A stretch of 64,000 bases of DNA, from contig FJUW01000021.1 of NCBI GenBank assembly GCA_900074885.1, forward strand, positions 62,001-126,000. The letters run 5' to 3'. This DNA is from Rhynchosporium graminicola (Eukaryota > Ascomycota > Leotiomycetes > Helotiales > Ploettnerulaceae). The position numbers and the translations under genes were made by a program. Shown here one piece after another: positions 23,060 through 34,899 of the stretch (positions are counted from its first letter, which is position 1; each line of letters opens with the position of its first letter). The notes below the pieces were generated by a model. That model ran no database searches and had not been told where the DNA came from. It saw only the letters and a program-made list of their open reading frames with translations.

Positions 23060-24668
23060 ATATTGAGCTATTTGTGGATCACTAGTTAAAAAAACTATCA
23101 CGTGAAATACTATAATTGGCTATACCTAGGCCTTAGCAGGTGCACGGCCGAAAAGAAGGAATATTAAATATTTTCGGGCTACTTAACGTTCGTATATTTC
23201 GACTTAATATTTGTATATTTTATCTATAAGCTCTTACTATCCGTCTACTAATAGAGTCTTCTCCTCCTGAATAGTATTCGAACTATAACCGGAATCGGCC
23301 TATTAGTGACTTTCGAACGAATCGTATAAGTATATAATATAAGATATATTTTAGGTATAACGTATATCTATTCTTTTAGCTTCCGGTCCGAAACTGATAA
23401 TAAGTAGGCAGATTAAGCGCTTTCCTAGTAGCTACTTTAAGAAGTCGATCTTAATACTCCTCGGCGGACTTATAGCGCGTCTATTATAAGCCTTCTAGCT
23501 GCTTCTCGACCTGCGAAGCGCTGCTGATAAACGCGTATATAAATCTAGGCCGATATAGCTACTTAACTTAATTAACTACCTCCTTTATTTTCTTTAATTT
23601 CGGAAGAGCCTCTTTTATAGCTTATACTAGCTCTAGTAGTACTTACCCTAGTAGTACCTGCTCTAGGATAGGCTATTCCGTATAGATTTCGGTCTCTTTT
23701 CGCTATTATAAGTCTGTAAGTTATTAGTTAGATAGATTATTAGTATATTAAGTACGCTGCACTTTACTAGATCGATAAAGTAAGAGCTAGAGGTAAATAT
23801 AAGCTTTATTATAAAAAGGGAGCTATTTACCTAAAGCTATTACGAGAAATACTAGATATCTTACGGAGGTTATTAGATAGTATAGATCTGCGAAATAAAC
23901 TATTTCGGCAGAAAATACGCTAATATAACACAGCTCTTTCTTTTATATTTATAAATACTACTAAAGAAGATCGTATTAATCTTAACTATAGATTAACTAC
24001 TTTTATAGCTTATAAGGAGCTATATTACTTATAAGAGCTCTTAATTCCTAGTCCGCGAATAATACTTGTTTTTACTTAATTATTTTTCTATAACTCTAAT
24101 TATATAACTAATATTCGACTTATATATTACGATTCTCTTAACGCTATAATTCTACGCGATTTATATAAGATAGTTATTACTAATAATCTATTTATAGCTA
24201 TATATCGGACCGCCTAAGAGCGATTATAAGTCTAAGATAATAATTTCCGGATCGTTCTTAGCTCGTAAATATAATTAGTAATATAAACTAGGGCTAATAA
24301 AAGACGCGAGAATCTTCTAGTTATAAATAAGGTTACTAGAATTATCTTAGATAAGTTTAATAAAGCTAGCTTTCGCGATATTATACTTATAGTCCGAGAA
24401 CCTCGCTATAATAGACCGCGTTTATATCGAGTATATATTACGAATCCTATATACTTTCTATTAAGTTATTTACTACTCTTTCCTTATAGTAAGCTAAAGT
24501 AGTATTAGTCTTTATAGATCTACGATCGAGATCGAATTATAAAACGCTTAGAGTAATAGCTATTTTATAGGTTCTAGCTCTTCTGACGAGCTTATTAACT
24601 CCTAAACTTTTTCCATATAAACTATATATTTTAATAATACGTTATCGATATCTATATCGCTTATTATA

Positions 24669-24846
24669 TGTTGCGAGGATATGGGTCTTGGCATGGATCA
24701 GGTGACTGTAGTCACGTGCATGGTCCGTGCGGATATTCCTAGATAATATCTTCTGTCGACTCTCCATAGTAATTAGTACTGCAATGCCACCAACACCATT
24801 CAATTACTCTATGCCTTACTCTGAAGATCAACGTAACCTTGCAATA
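24669..24846. repeat. Solo LTR (178 bp), copy 2, inside the Helitron
   Basis: Starts TGTTGC, ends GCAATA (RIP-type change of GCAACA), and is flanked by a perfect 5-bp duplication TTATA (24664-24668 and 24847-24851). It is homologous over its full 178 bp to 1843-2020. The insertion falls between the codons for VIDIYIAYY and the RLE-stop-IKS stretch of the Helitron Rep gene. It is much less AT-shifted than its surroundings. Confidence 0.9.
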
Positions 24847-25704
24847 TTATACTACTCGATTAGAATAAATAAAGAGTTATTAAGAAGATATACGTATAGA
24901 TATATATAATAAGCTTACAGATATACTTATCCGGGCCGATAGCGACTCCGCAGAATATAGGTATCGGTTTATCTTTCCTTCTTCTTTTATTAGAAGTAAT
25001 CGTTTTATATAATAATTATTTTAAGATTCTATAGCGATAATACACTTTTTCAGATAACTTATACTCTTTATTACGTTTATAGTTAACCTGCGATAGCCCG
25101 AAATCGTCTATAAGCTTTAGAAAACATAATCCTAGCTAGTTAATAGGCCTGATATTATTATACGTATCTTCTGCTTAAAGATTAAAGAGCTTCTTAATAA
25201 TATTAAAAAAGAAGCCTTTAGAAAACACTATACTTATATTTATACTATTAAGTATTAAAAGTATAGTTTACTTTATCTTTGTCTTCTTCTTTAGCTCGAG
25301 GGTATAAGTAATTATCTAATACTAACTAGGGTCGACGAGATTATATCTGCGGAGATTCCGAATAAGGCTACGGACCCTATAGGTAAGTTATAGAAGTTAG
25401 TTTTAAATGATATAACTTACGGGCCTTATAGGCGTGACTTTCCGAATACTCCCTATATAGCTCGTAAGCACGCTAGCGACCTATTATAGTATTAGAAACA
25501 CTTTCCGAAAGCGTTTAAACTTACTATAGTTATTATAGAAGAGAGTTATTCTGAATATTATTATTAAGAAGATAGCTAAATATTTATAGTTCATAAAGAT
25601 AGCTAAGAAGTTACTTTAGATAACTAATAAGTAGTTCTATATAATCTATATCTTCTTAATCGCTATCGATCGTATATTAATATCGAAGTTTACAGGTTAG
25701 TATA

Positions 25705-25872
25705 TATCACGGGTGAGTAACGCGTACGCAGATAGTCAAGTGTAGTATTTAAGAAGTTCGATACAGGAGAGAGTCAGGTTCTAGCCTAGCTCCGAAGGAA
25801 AACATGCGGGTGCTACTAGGCTTAGTAAGTATAGGTATCGCCGGTGCTTAATCCTAGGGCTCGCCCCTTATA
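25705..25872 (-). repeat. Left LTR of the 1.9-kb element
   Basis: 168 bp, begins TATCACGGGTGAGTAACG and ends at TTATA; pairs with 27467-27634. Confidence 0.88.
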
Positions 25873-26149
25873 TTACTCCCCTCCTCCCTCTGCTTATCTT
25901 ATATCGGGGTTCGCCTTTAAAGACCTATATCCCGCCCTATTATATACGGTTAGGGCCTATTATATCTGCGATTCTTTTTCTTTAACTACGATAGCTCGCG
26001 CTCCGGCTAGTCGTTATCGCTCTCCTATCTATTCTTCTAGCGAGCCGACTATATCGACTCGTACTTAAGACTTAAGTAGTTCTACTATCGCTATATAGCT
26101 TTAGCTTTCTTTCTTATAGTCTTATACTATCTCTATAGTAGCTACTTTC

Positions 26150-26970
26150 TAGTAACTATCGCCTCCTTATTTAGGTAGAGTATACCTCTTTCTGTCTCTA
26201 ACCTTATATAGCTTTTCCTTAAACCCCCGGAGACCTACGTATATATAGCTATCTCTAGAGTAGTTCCTTATTATAGCTCTATTATTAACGTCTAGCGTTT
26301 CCTTCCGCTTCTAATATCGCAGAGCTCTTTCTTAAGCTTCCGGAGGCTAGCGCTTATATAGCTATCTACCCCCGGGGTAGTCTTTCGTTAAGGCCCTCTT
26401 TATATTATTATCTTCCGGCGTCTTTACAGCAGCTACTATTATATAACTACTGCCTCCCTATTTAAGGTAGGATAAACCTCCTTCCGCTTCTAATATCGCG
26501 GAGCCCTTCTTAAGCTTCCGGAGGCTAGCGCCTACGTAGCTATCTACCCCCGGAGTAGTTTTTCGTTATAGCTTCTTTTATATTATCGTCTTCCGGCGTC
26601 TTTATAGTAGCTACTATTATATAGCCGCCGCTTTTCTATTTAAGGTGAGATAAACCTCCTTCCGCTTCTAATATTATAGAGCCCTTCCTTAAGCGTCCGG
26701 AGGCTAGCGCTTTCGCAGCTATCTACCCCTAGCGTAGTCTTTCGTTATAACCCCTCTTTATTATCCACTTTAAGCGTCTTCTATCTTCTGTCTTTAGCTT
26801 ACTAGAGCACTTCTTCAGAGTCCGGAGACTAGCGTATACGTAGCTACCTCCGGAGTAGTTCTTCGTTATAGACTCCTTATACTATTATCTTCCGATATCT
26901 TTATAATAGCTACTATTAAGTAGCTACCGCTTCCTTATTTAAGGTAAGATAAACCTCCTTCCTTTATCTT
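26150..26970 (-). repeat. Internal imperfect repeats, about 178-bp unit
   Basis: A landmark near TCCGGAGGCTAGCGC recurs at about 26334, 26512 and 26691 (spacings 178 and 179 bp), with a shorter unit near 26816. A second landmark, GATAAACCTCCTTCC, recurs near 26468, 26646 and 26945. More divergent units flank these. On the minus strand one frame of a unit reads as Gly/Arg/Glu-rich peptide with TAG at Gln positions, so the repeats may once have been translated. Confidence 0.8.
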
Positions 26971-27466
26971 AGATATTATCGAAGGGTTCTTATTATCCGC
27001 GCGTTCCTAAGCGGCTACCGGCTAGCGATAGTCGCTTCTTATATCTTTTAGGTATATATTCTACTTAAGCTATCGAATAGCTTCTATCGTCCGCTTATTC
27101 ATAAGTAGTAACCGACCGATTATTATTACTTTCCTTATCTATTCGGGAGTAGTCTATACCTTAAGCTACTCCTTACCTTTCTACTCTTATAAAAAATTTT
27201 CAGTTACTTTTCCGCTCTTATCTTATAAGTTTAAAAGATAAATTAGGTATACTCCGGCTTAAGAATAGCAGAATCTATCGAATCTTCGTCTTTTCTCGCG
27301 TTCCTAGAGCTTTTCTCTAGGTACTATTAGTATCGATTCGGCTTCTATTACTCCTATACCTTTACTATCCTATTATTAATAATTTATTAAAGACTTTATT
27401 CCTCGACTATAATTATTCGGACTCTAATATAAAAGCTATAGGAGCTAGTTATTTAATCGAACTTAA

Positions 27467-27634
27467 TATCACAGGTGAGTAACGCGTACGCAGATAGTTA
27501 AGTATAGTATTTAAGAAGTTCGATATAGAAGAGAGTCAGGTTCTAGCCTAGCTCCGAAGGAAAATATGCGGGTGCTGCTAGGCTTAGTAAGCACAGGTAT
27601 CGCCGGTGCTTAATCCTGGGGCTCGCCCCTTACA
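27467..27634 (-). repeat. Right LTR of the 1.9-kb element
   Basis: 168 bp, begins TATCACAGGTGAGTAACG and ends CCCCTTACA, followed by the GTATA duplication. It retains more CpA sites than the left copy, so the two LTRs were mutated unequally. Confidence 0.88.
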
Positions 27635-30600
27635 GTATAAGCTATTAAGTATATCTATAAGTATATATATAAGAGTACGGACTAAATAACTCTTACGATC
27701 TTAAATATAGATAACGAGATCACTTATTATATATAAGTATAATACGTAAGTCCCTCGGAAGCTTTATAGCGACTATTCGAATATCCTACTTATAAGGAAT
27801 TTCCGCTTATATAATATCTTATAGTTTATTTATAAGGAGAGTAAACTATATATTTTAAGCTTAGTTTATCTGCAGAAAAGATAGCTATAAAGCGAGATAT
27901 AGCTTATTCTACTCTTATAGGGTTCTTCGAATTTAATACTATAAACCCTACTATTAGGCTATAGTTATATTCGGAGTTTCTAGCTTATTACGTCTAGGAT
28001 TAGTTAACTCATAAATAGCGCTTACGAAAGAGAGGAGATAATCGTATTAGCTATATATATTATTATAGCTCTATTTTAGGGGAACGTTTCTACTTATAGC
28101 TACTCTTAATAATCGTTCGCGGACCGAAATCGTTTAATAAGCTATATGATTTTAAAAGGGTTACTTACGAGACGTATAAAGCTACTTATATCGTATATAA
28201 TTTAGCTAAAAACGATTAAGAGTAATTTTAATACTTTAATAAAGTAAAGCTATTTACTTTAGTAAGTAGTCTACGAACGCTTTTTTTGATTAGACTCTAT
28301 TAATAGGAGATTACGAACCTATTAGCTATCTAGGAGCGATATAAGGAATACTTCTGCGATAATCTCGCTTATTAGTTATATTAAAAACCCGGCTTTCCTC
28401 TCTCTCTTCTGAACTTATATTACGATTACGGACTATAGCTCTTAGCTAAGGGCCTTATAGATTAGTAATAGTTACTTTCGGGCGTTAGCCTGCTTTCTTA
28501 CAGGTGGGATTAGGCCTATTATTATACCTCTTAATAGATAATAGATAATCGAATTAAAGATTTTATAGCTTTAGCGCAAATAATAAAAGCGAACCTTAAT
28601 AGCGATTAGCTTATAGCCTTTATAGATATTATTACTACTATTAATATCGAACTGTAAATAGCGCACTTTTACGTTTAAAGCTAAGATAAGTCTAGTAAAA
28701 TATATCTTTATAAGACTCTCTGCTATTATTATCGTAGCGAAGAAAAGTCAGTCCTTTATATCGCTTCTACTAGTATTATAGCTCTATTATTACCGAATAG
28801 GCGTATATTATACTTATAATTTAAGATCCCGATCGATCTTACGGAATAATCCGTAAGTAGTATTACGAAGTAAAGCGCGCTCGTCGGTCTCTTACGTTAG
28901 GTTAATCTAATTATCTAGGATAAAGTACTAATATAATATAAATATTATTTTAAAGTAATATACTGCTTATTAGTCGATTTATAAGGCTCTATAGATAACG
29001 TTCTCTTCGGTAGTATACTTATAATACTTAGTAGAGACTTTACACAGATACTTCTAGTTATACTATAGGGTTCGCGGGCTAATATCGTGATTACTTATAT
29101 TCAAAAGTTATTTATCTAGCCCTGATTATATCGTATTATCTTACGGATTAATATATAAGTCCGAGAAGGGGTTTATAGTCCGGAATTCGTAAATTAAGTT
29201 AGTAATCTACTTTACGATCCGTATTAAGAGCTTTTAGTTATAGTTCCGGATTATATTTATTAACCTATTAGCGTTTCTAGTTTTATTAACTCTATCTATT
29301 CGCTAGCTCTTCTTAGAGGAGCTACTATAGATCCGATTACCTTTATAGGTCGCTATCTTTTATTAACTCTAAATATAACTATTATAGAGCTAAATAAAAT
29401 AATTCTTAGTCGCTTTCCGAGCTAGTTATAGACTTACTTAGCTATAGATATATACGTAACTAACGCAGATATCACTAAGATAGACCTTTATTAGTTTTTA
29501 GCTAAGACTCTTTAAAAAATCGATCTTCTCTTACTACTACTATTATACTTATACCTTAATCTCGGTTCGCTTATTCTTCTTTTACGTAATCTTACGCTAC
29601 CGGAAGGCCTTTATAATAGAATACGATTAGTAATTATAAGCTTAAGAAAGTACTATATCGAGGCTCGGATCTTAGGTAGAGACTTTAATAGATAGTTACG
29701 AGTACTCCTACGGATTAAATTAATAGAAATAGATAATAAGCTTAGAATTACCTTTTAATAAAAGTAATTTCTAATCTATTTATATCTCGCTATAACTATT
29801 AATAAGTCTTAAGGATAATTATTTTACACGATAAGGCTAGACTTACGAACGCTTATATTTACTTATAGTTAGCTATATATCAGTCTTTTACGAACGTCGA
29901 AAGTTAAAGGGTTAAGTATATTATTACTTATAGAAAATTAATATTAGATTATAAACGTTATATTTCTAGAGGTATTACTTAATCTTCGTTAATATTAGTT
30001 TAGTTAAGAATAATTTATAAGTCTATAGATATATTATATAGGTCTCTTAATTACGAAAAGTTTAATAAAATCTAAAAGAAATTAAAGATAAAGTAGAATA
30101 TAGTTTCTATTTAATATTAACTCCTATAGGAGACTTATAATAGGATTTTCAGCCCTGAAATTTAACTTATACTCTTATAAAGGACTCTTAATAGGATTTA
30201 TAGCTTAATTAAGCTCTTACTCTTCTTCTTCTTACGCTTTACTTCTTTCTCTAAATCAGCCTCTACGCGGAGGTTATCTGCGAGCGATTCGTAAAGAATC
30301 GCCCGGGCCTCTAAAAGCTAGCGGCAGGTATAGTAGAGGCAATAGATATAGCTAGTAGTAGCAGGGAAGGGATAGCAAGCTACTATAGACTAGTTATAAG
30401 CTATAAAGCAGTTCGATTTACGACTTATTATTATTATAAGTACTAAGAGCGACTTAGGTATTTCTACGACTATAGATGCGACCCGAGGAAGAGCTAGTAG
30501 TAGCGGGGGAAGGAACAATAGGGGTAGCAGAGGCAGTAGAAGTAGTAAGGGCAGTAAGGCTTATAGATCTATAAATATTAGTATAAGTTATAATTCGGTT

Positions 30601-30806
30601 CGGAATATAACTTATAGAGCGAGTAATAGCCTCCTATATTACTATAGTAGCAGTTAGCGTAAGAGCTACCTAAAAAACTAGCGACCCGAACGCACTCTAT
30701 CTAAGGGCTATAGCCTCCTTAGTAGTAGTTATAACCTGGAAGCTTAATATATTTAGCTATATCTATTAGTATCTCTACGTCCGAAATAGTCTATTATAGA
30801 GTATAA

Positions 30807-30988
30807 TATAATAATCACTTGGTACGCTGAGGTAAATAGGCACAATGGAATAGTAGAACAGTCGCTGGAGGTTCGCTAGTAATAATCTGGTTAATATAGA
30901 AACTAATTACTAAGGAGAGAAGGTTCTTCCTTCCTCTCTAATTCTGAAATATAAGAGTAGGAGGCACTAGGCGTATAGACCTATTATA
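30807..30988 (-). repeat. 3' LTR of the outer Gypsy element
   Basis: 182 bp, homologous over full length to 43393-43574; preceded by TATAA. Confidence 0.9.
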
Positions 30989-31224
30989 ATATCTCCCCTC
31001 TTAAACACTTCTATCCTAGAAGTAAAAGCGTTAAAATACCCTAGCTAGCGATACTTCAGCGAGACGCCGGCGAGGTATTCCTTTCAGGATTCACCTTTAT
31101 TCTAATTCTTCTTTATTATTAGTAAGGCTAGAATACAGGGCATAGCGCTAGGTAACTCCTCTATATAACTCTTAACCTTCTCTCTTCTCTCCCTTCTTAA
31201 ATAACTAATAATAATAATAATAAC

Positions 31225-32400
31225 TATACGTAAGTTATAAATATAAGGTATCAGGCAGTACTAACTTAACTTTTTAGCTCCTAAGAACCTTCGTAAGCGC
31301 GCCGCTAGTAGTTCGCTTAAAGATACCTTTCCTTCTAGTAATACTTTCACCCCTATTAATAAGGGAAAAACCGCAGTCGCTAGCGGGTTATCGACTAAGC
31401 GCTAGCGAGCGGAAGAAAATAACAAGGATACTAAAGGCGAGCTGAGCTAAGATAATAGCCCTTCTGCCCGTTATAATAAGACCCTTTATACTAGTCGAAA
31501 GAATACGCAGATAAAGTCGAAGGCTCGTGCTAAGGTAAATAAGGAGATACCGCGTCCGGAGACTTACCTACGATATACTAGCGAGTATACTTTATTCCCT
31601 AAGTTAAAGTGCACTTTAGCTCCTAACTCCGTTACTAGTAAGTATATAGACTATATTAAGAAGGGTAAATCTTACGAGGATATAAGTATAAATTTCCTCT
31701 CTCTAGCGAATACTCAGCTAATAGCTAATAAGGTTCTAGCTATCCTAATAGGTATTCTTAGCTAACTATAAGATATAGCTTTAAAAGTAGTAATAGGCGA
31801 GAGTTCCGGAGAAGTATTAAAGATTACTTAGGTACGCTTTAATATAGAGAAGAAGCGAGCTAATTACACTTCTAAAGTTAGTAATACTATAGCTATTAAA
31901 TCTCCTTAGAAGCTAGTTATTAATTCTAATACCGAGCTATCCTCTAGTATTACGTCAGCGATCGCTAAAGTATCTAGGTATACGCTATACTCTGCAGCTA
32001 AAGTCACTACTACTATCGATATTATAAATACTACTCTTCTAAAGGAAATTCGTAATCTCCGCATAATATAAATTAATCTCTCTAGCGAGTTCTCTACTAA
32101 TCTTCAGCGAAGGACTTCTATACTATTCATACTAGATTCTTTCTATAGGTAGCTTTACTAGATACGTAGCTAGAGGTTAATAGAGAGGAAGTCCCGGATA
32201 AAGATATAGATACTACTAATCAGGAGGTTACTAAGTAAACTTTCTTTAGCGATATATCAGAGTTTATCTAGCGAGAGCTAGTTTACTAGCGATCCGTATA
32301 GATAATAAAACCTCTTTTTCCCTTTAGACTTCTACTAGATTTATAATCTCTAATATACTTTTAAAACTATAAAACTCTATAGGAAAAAATAGAAAAGTAT
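31225..32400 (+). pseudogene. Antisense frame at the 3' end of the outer Gypsy element
   Basis: On the plus strand, opposite to pol, one frame can be followed for about 390 codons without a shift. The stops I read in it are TAA or TAG, as expected for RIP-mutated Gln codons. The reading includes YIDYIKKGKSYEDISINFLS and KVVIGESSGEVLKITQVRFN, Lys/Ser/Ile-rich and helix-prone. It lies between the pol chromodomain (ending near 32415) and the polypurine tract at 30989. I do not recognise the protein. It may be an additional ORF carried by this retrotransposon, or a captured fragment. Confidence 0.5.
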
Positions 32401-32414
32401 ATATCCTTTTATAA

Positions 32415-33672
32415 GTATTATTTTACTTTCGCTAGTATTTCGCCGGTCTTTCTATAGCGTTTTGATTTTTTAAAGCTTTAATTTCTTTCTAGAGTCCCTA
32501 GAGGTTTTCCTTTAGCTCCTAAGAATTATAAGCGAAAGTAAACCCTTTCTATCTTACTAAGAATTATTCTCTCCTCCTAACTATTCGCTAGTCTAGTAAG
32601 GAATCGACCTCCTATAATTCTTCGCTATTAATAAGGTCAGGTTAGATAACCTCCGACGACTCGCCGAGCTTTTACTAGTATAGTTCTAATAGTAAGATAT
32701 AGAAGACGTTATATAGCTAATTATACTTAGTAGGTAAATCTAATCGATATACTTACTTTCTAATTATTTCGCTGATCTTGAATAGCCCTAGAAATTAGTA
32801 GTCTAGCTTCTTACTCGATCGAATAGTTTTAATATTCTTTACTAAGAGTAAGACTTATTAATCTATTTTGAATTCAACTAGTCGATAGTTCTTATTATAT
32901 TACTTCACTTAGGTTTCTTTAGTTCTTCGCTAGCTATTCTCTAGCTCTTAGTGTTTCTTAACTACTTCTTCTGCTCTTTCTTTAGTAGTAGGTATCTCCC
33001 TTCTTATAGGATCGTCCTCGATACCCTAGCGACTATCCAGCGTAATTCTATACCTAGCCTTATTTAGAGTCATTTTAATAGCCTTATAATATATATTTAT
33101 ATATGCGAATTTCGCTATAGGTAATAAGTCTACCTAATTATCTTAAAGATAGTATACGAAATACTATAGTTATACTTCTATAGCTTAGTTTTATCGTTCC
33201 GTTTACTTATTAGTTTATAAGTAAAACGCCGTCGAAAGACCTCTTATTATTCGGAGGTAGAAGTATACCTCTTACTAGAACTTAGAAGTGAAAACAGAAC
33301 TTCTATTAGTAATAATAACCGCAGGTAATCTATAGTCCTTAAACTAATAGTTAATAAATAGCTAAGCTAAGCTTAGCGTATTAATTATCTTTAAGTAAGG
33401 AATATACTCTATATCTTTAGTATATCTATCGATAATCACTAGTAAACTATCGGAGATTCTTCTTATAGAGCTCCCTTTATAAGGTAGTAGATCTATAATA
33501 AAGTCTATAGTTATAGACTCAAACGGCTTACTTAGCTAGCTAGGCGCTTATATCTCGCTAGCTATCTTTATTCTTCTTACTTTTATCCTTTAATAAATAT
33601 CATAACTTTTAATATATTCTTTAATATCTAGCTTTATCTTCTACTAATAGTACTTTCACTAGATAAGCTTTA
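32415..33672 (-). pseudogene. Outer Gypsy integrase (core) and chromodomain relic
   Basis: Reading leftward from the inner element: the rest of the HHCC domain (DIKEYIKSYDIYQRIKV), then the integrase core SITIDFIIDLLPYKGSSIRR, LLVIIDRYTKDIEYIPY, LPAVIITNRSSVFTSKF, and finally a chromodomain, EEL-EVDSLLD and RIVRRRE-FLVR-KGF, near 32420-32640. TAA/TAG interrupts it throughout. Its N-terminal portion lies beyond the inner element at 39594 onward. Confidence 0.85.
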
Positions 33673-33907
33673 TGTGACGACTAGTCAGGTTTGGAGGTCT
33701 CTCCCTATTAGTAGAAACACTTACTACTAAGCGAGATTACATAAGTAGAGTTTAGGGGCCCCTTTTCATATATATACTTCTATTCTCTCTCTACTTCTTC
33801 ACTCCTTAGTTATAGATTCTCAAGTGATTCTTACTACTTTATATTCATAGCAATATAAGGTCTTATTACTTAGGTAGTTTTAAGACCTTTCTAGAGTAAG
33901 CGTTATA
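33673..33907 (+). repeat. 5' LTR of the inner Gypsy element
   Basis: 235 bp, begins TGTGACGACTAGTCAGG and ends CGTTATA (RIP form of CGTCACA). Confidence 0.92.
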
Positions 33908-34899
33908 TTATCTATAACTCTTTTACCTATATCTAGGAAGATAGTAAATATCTACTTATATTATACCTCTATGCTTAGAGCTACTAAACACAGGAGACTA
34001 CGCTATACGGAGAAAGCTTATACTAAGTATAAACTTGAAGAATAGCACTTAAACTAAAGTAACCTAAGTCCGATAAATCGACTACTAGTTCTCTGACTCC
34101 CTCTACCTCCTATTCTTCAGCGACTCGTAATACTCGCTATAACCTACCTCTCTCTATAGTAGAGAGTACTCGCGATAACGCCTTATCCGAGTTAAGCTCC
34201 CTAACTCCTACTATAATCAACGAACTTACTAAGTCGCTAAACCTCCCCGATAATACCCTTATATTAATAGTAACTATAAATAACTTATAGGAAGACCGCG
34301 CTAACTAGCTATAAGAGGCAGAAAAGAAGCTCGCAGAGAAGAGATAATTAAACGCTNATTAATCGACTCTGAAAATAGACTTATAGGAGAAGCTACTTAT
34401 ATAGCTACGGAAATAGCTCTTCTAATAGTACCGAACGTTAAGGACACTAGAAGAATACGTTAAGGCTATATAAGCTAAAGACTAAAGTTAATTTATTAAA
34501 AAGACTTACTATTCCGAGTCTTCAGCTAAGGCTAGCGCGACTCGGGAACGCCTTATAAATACCTTCTCCTAGCGCTATAGTACTAACTCCTCTTCTTATC
34601 CGCAAATTAGTCTTCCTACGCCCGAGAATACTAGTATAACTAGTAAATAAGTATTATACTCTATACGAAATAACACGCCTCGTACATAATCGCTAGCGAA
34701 TACTCCTCGTCACTTTACGCCTACCTTATACCTACGCTCGTTATTAGCTCGACTTAATACTCCGTATCGAATTAACGTAATTAATACTAATAATAATATT
34801 AATAGTAAGCCAGAAGATAATAATAATAAAGAAACGTACGATAATACCTAGGAGTATATTAAACTGCTAATAAAAGACTACGCCTAGGGAAAGACTCCT

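Larger units (their letters stand above)
25705..27634 (-). mobile_element. Short non-autonomous LTR retrotransposon (1.9 kb)
   Basis: Two 168-bp direct repeats (25705-25872 and 27467-27634) enclose about 1.6 kb. The element is flanked by a perfect 5-bp duplication GTATA (25700-25704, 27635-27639). The right LTR ends CCCCTTACA; the left copy shows the RIP change to TTATA. A polypyrimidine run directly inside the left LTR reads as a purine-rich tract on the minus strand, so the element is oriented minus. No reverse transcriptase or integrase motif was found; the interior is built mainly of imperfect repeats of about 178 bp. This fits a non-autonomous (TRIM/LARD-like) element moved by a larger relative. 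Confidence 0.85.
24520..30060 (+). pseudogene. Helitron Rep/PIF1 helicase gene relic
   Basis: Reading through stops, the N-terminal part shows LFQQYVIDIYIA up to the solo LTR and RLE-stop-IKS, then RADSDSAEYRYRFIFPSSFI after it, a match to the Helitron N-terminal domain. Next come LTRVDEIISAEIPN, YIARKHASDLL and KHFPKAF around 25300-25520. The expected His-rich HUH motif is corrupted (reads Y-L-C near 25265). After the LTR element the helicase continues with RFYLQLLLIIVRGPKSFNKL near 28100 and ends with the conserved TINKSQGQ, LDLRTLIFTYSQLYISLLR block near 29795-29900. Dozens of TAA/TAG stops make it non-functional. Confidence 0.75.
23200..30240 (+). mobile_element. Helitron, degraded, interrupted by two later insertions
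   Basis: The plus strand carries the two hallmark domains of a Helitron transposase in order: a Rep-like N-terminal region (before and around 25250-25680) and a PIF1-type helicase (about 28000-29960). The ends are not resolved. Inside it sit the solo LTR 24669-24846 and the LTR element 25705-27634; removing both, with one copy of each target duplication, restores continuity of the protein frames. Sequence from 30100 to 30800 is Gln/Ser/Arg-rich when read through and may be the C-terminal part or unrelated. Outer limits given here are approximate. Confidence 0.7.

Noticed and set aside
24727..24909. Short ORF beginning with MRIF and containing MPYSEDQRNLAIL, at first taken for a transposase start
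   Set aside because: It lies across the solo LTR and its right flank; the same peptide in the copy at 1843-2020 stops at once. It is LTR sequence, not a gene.
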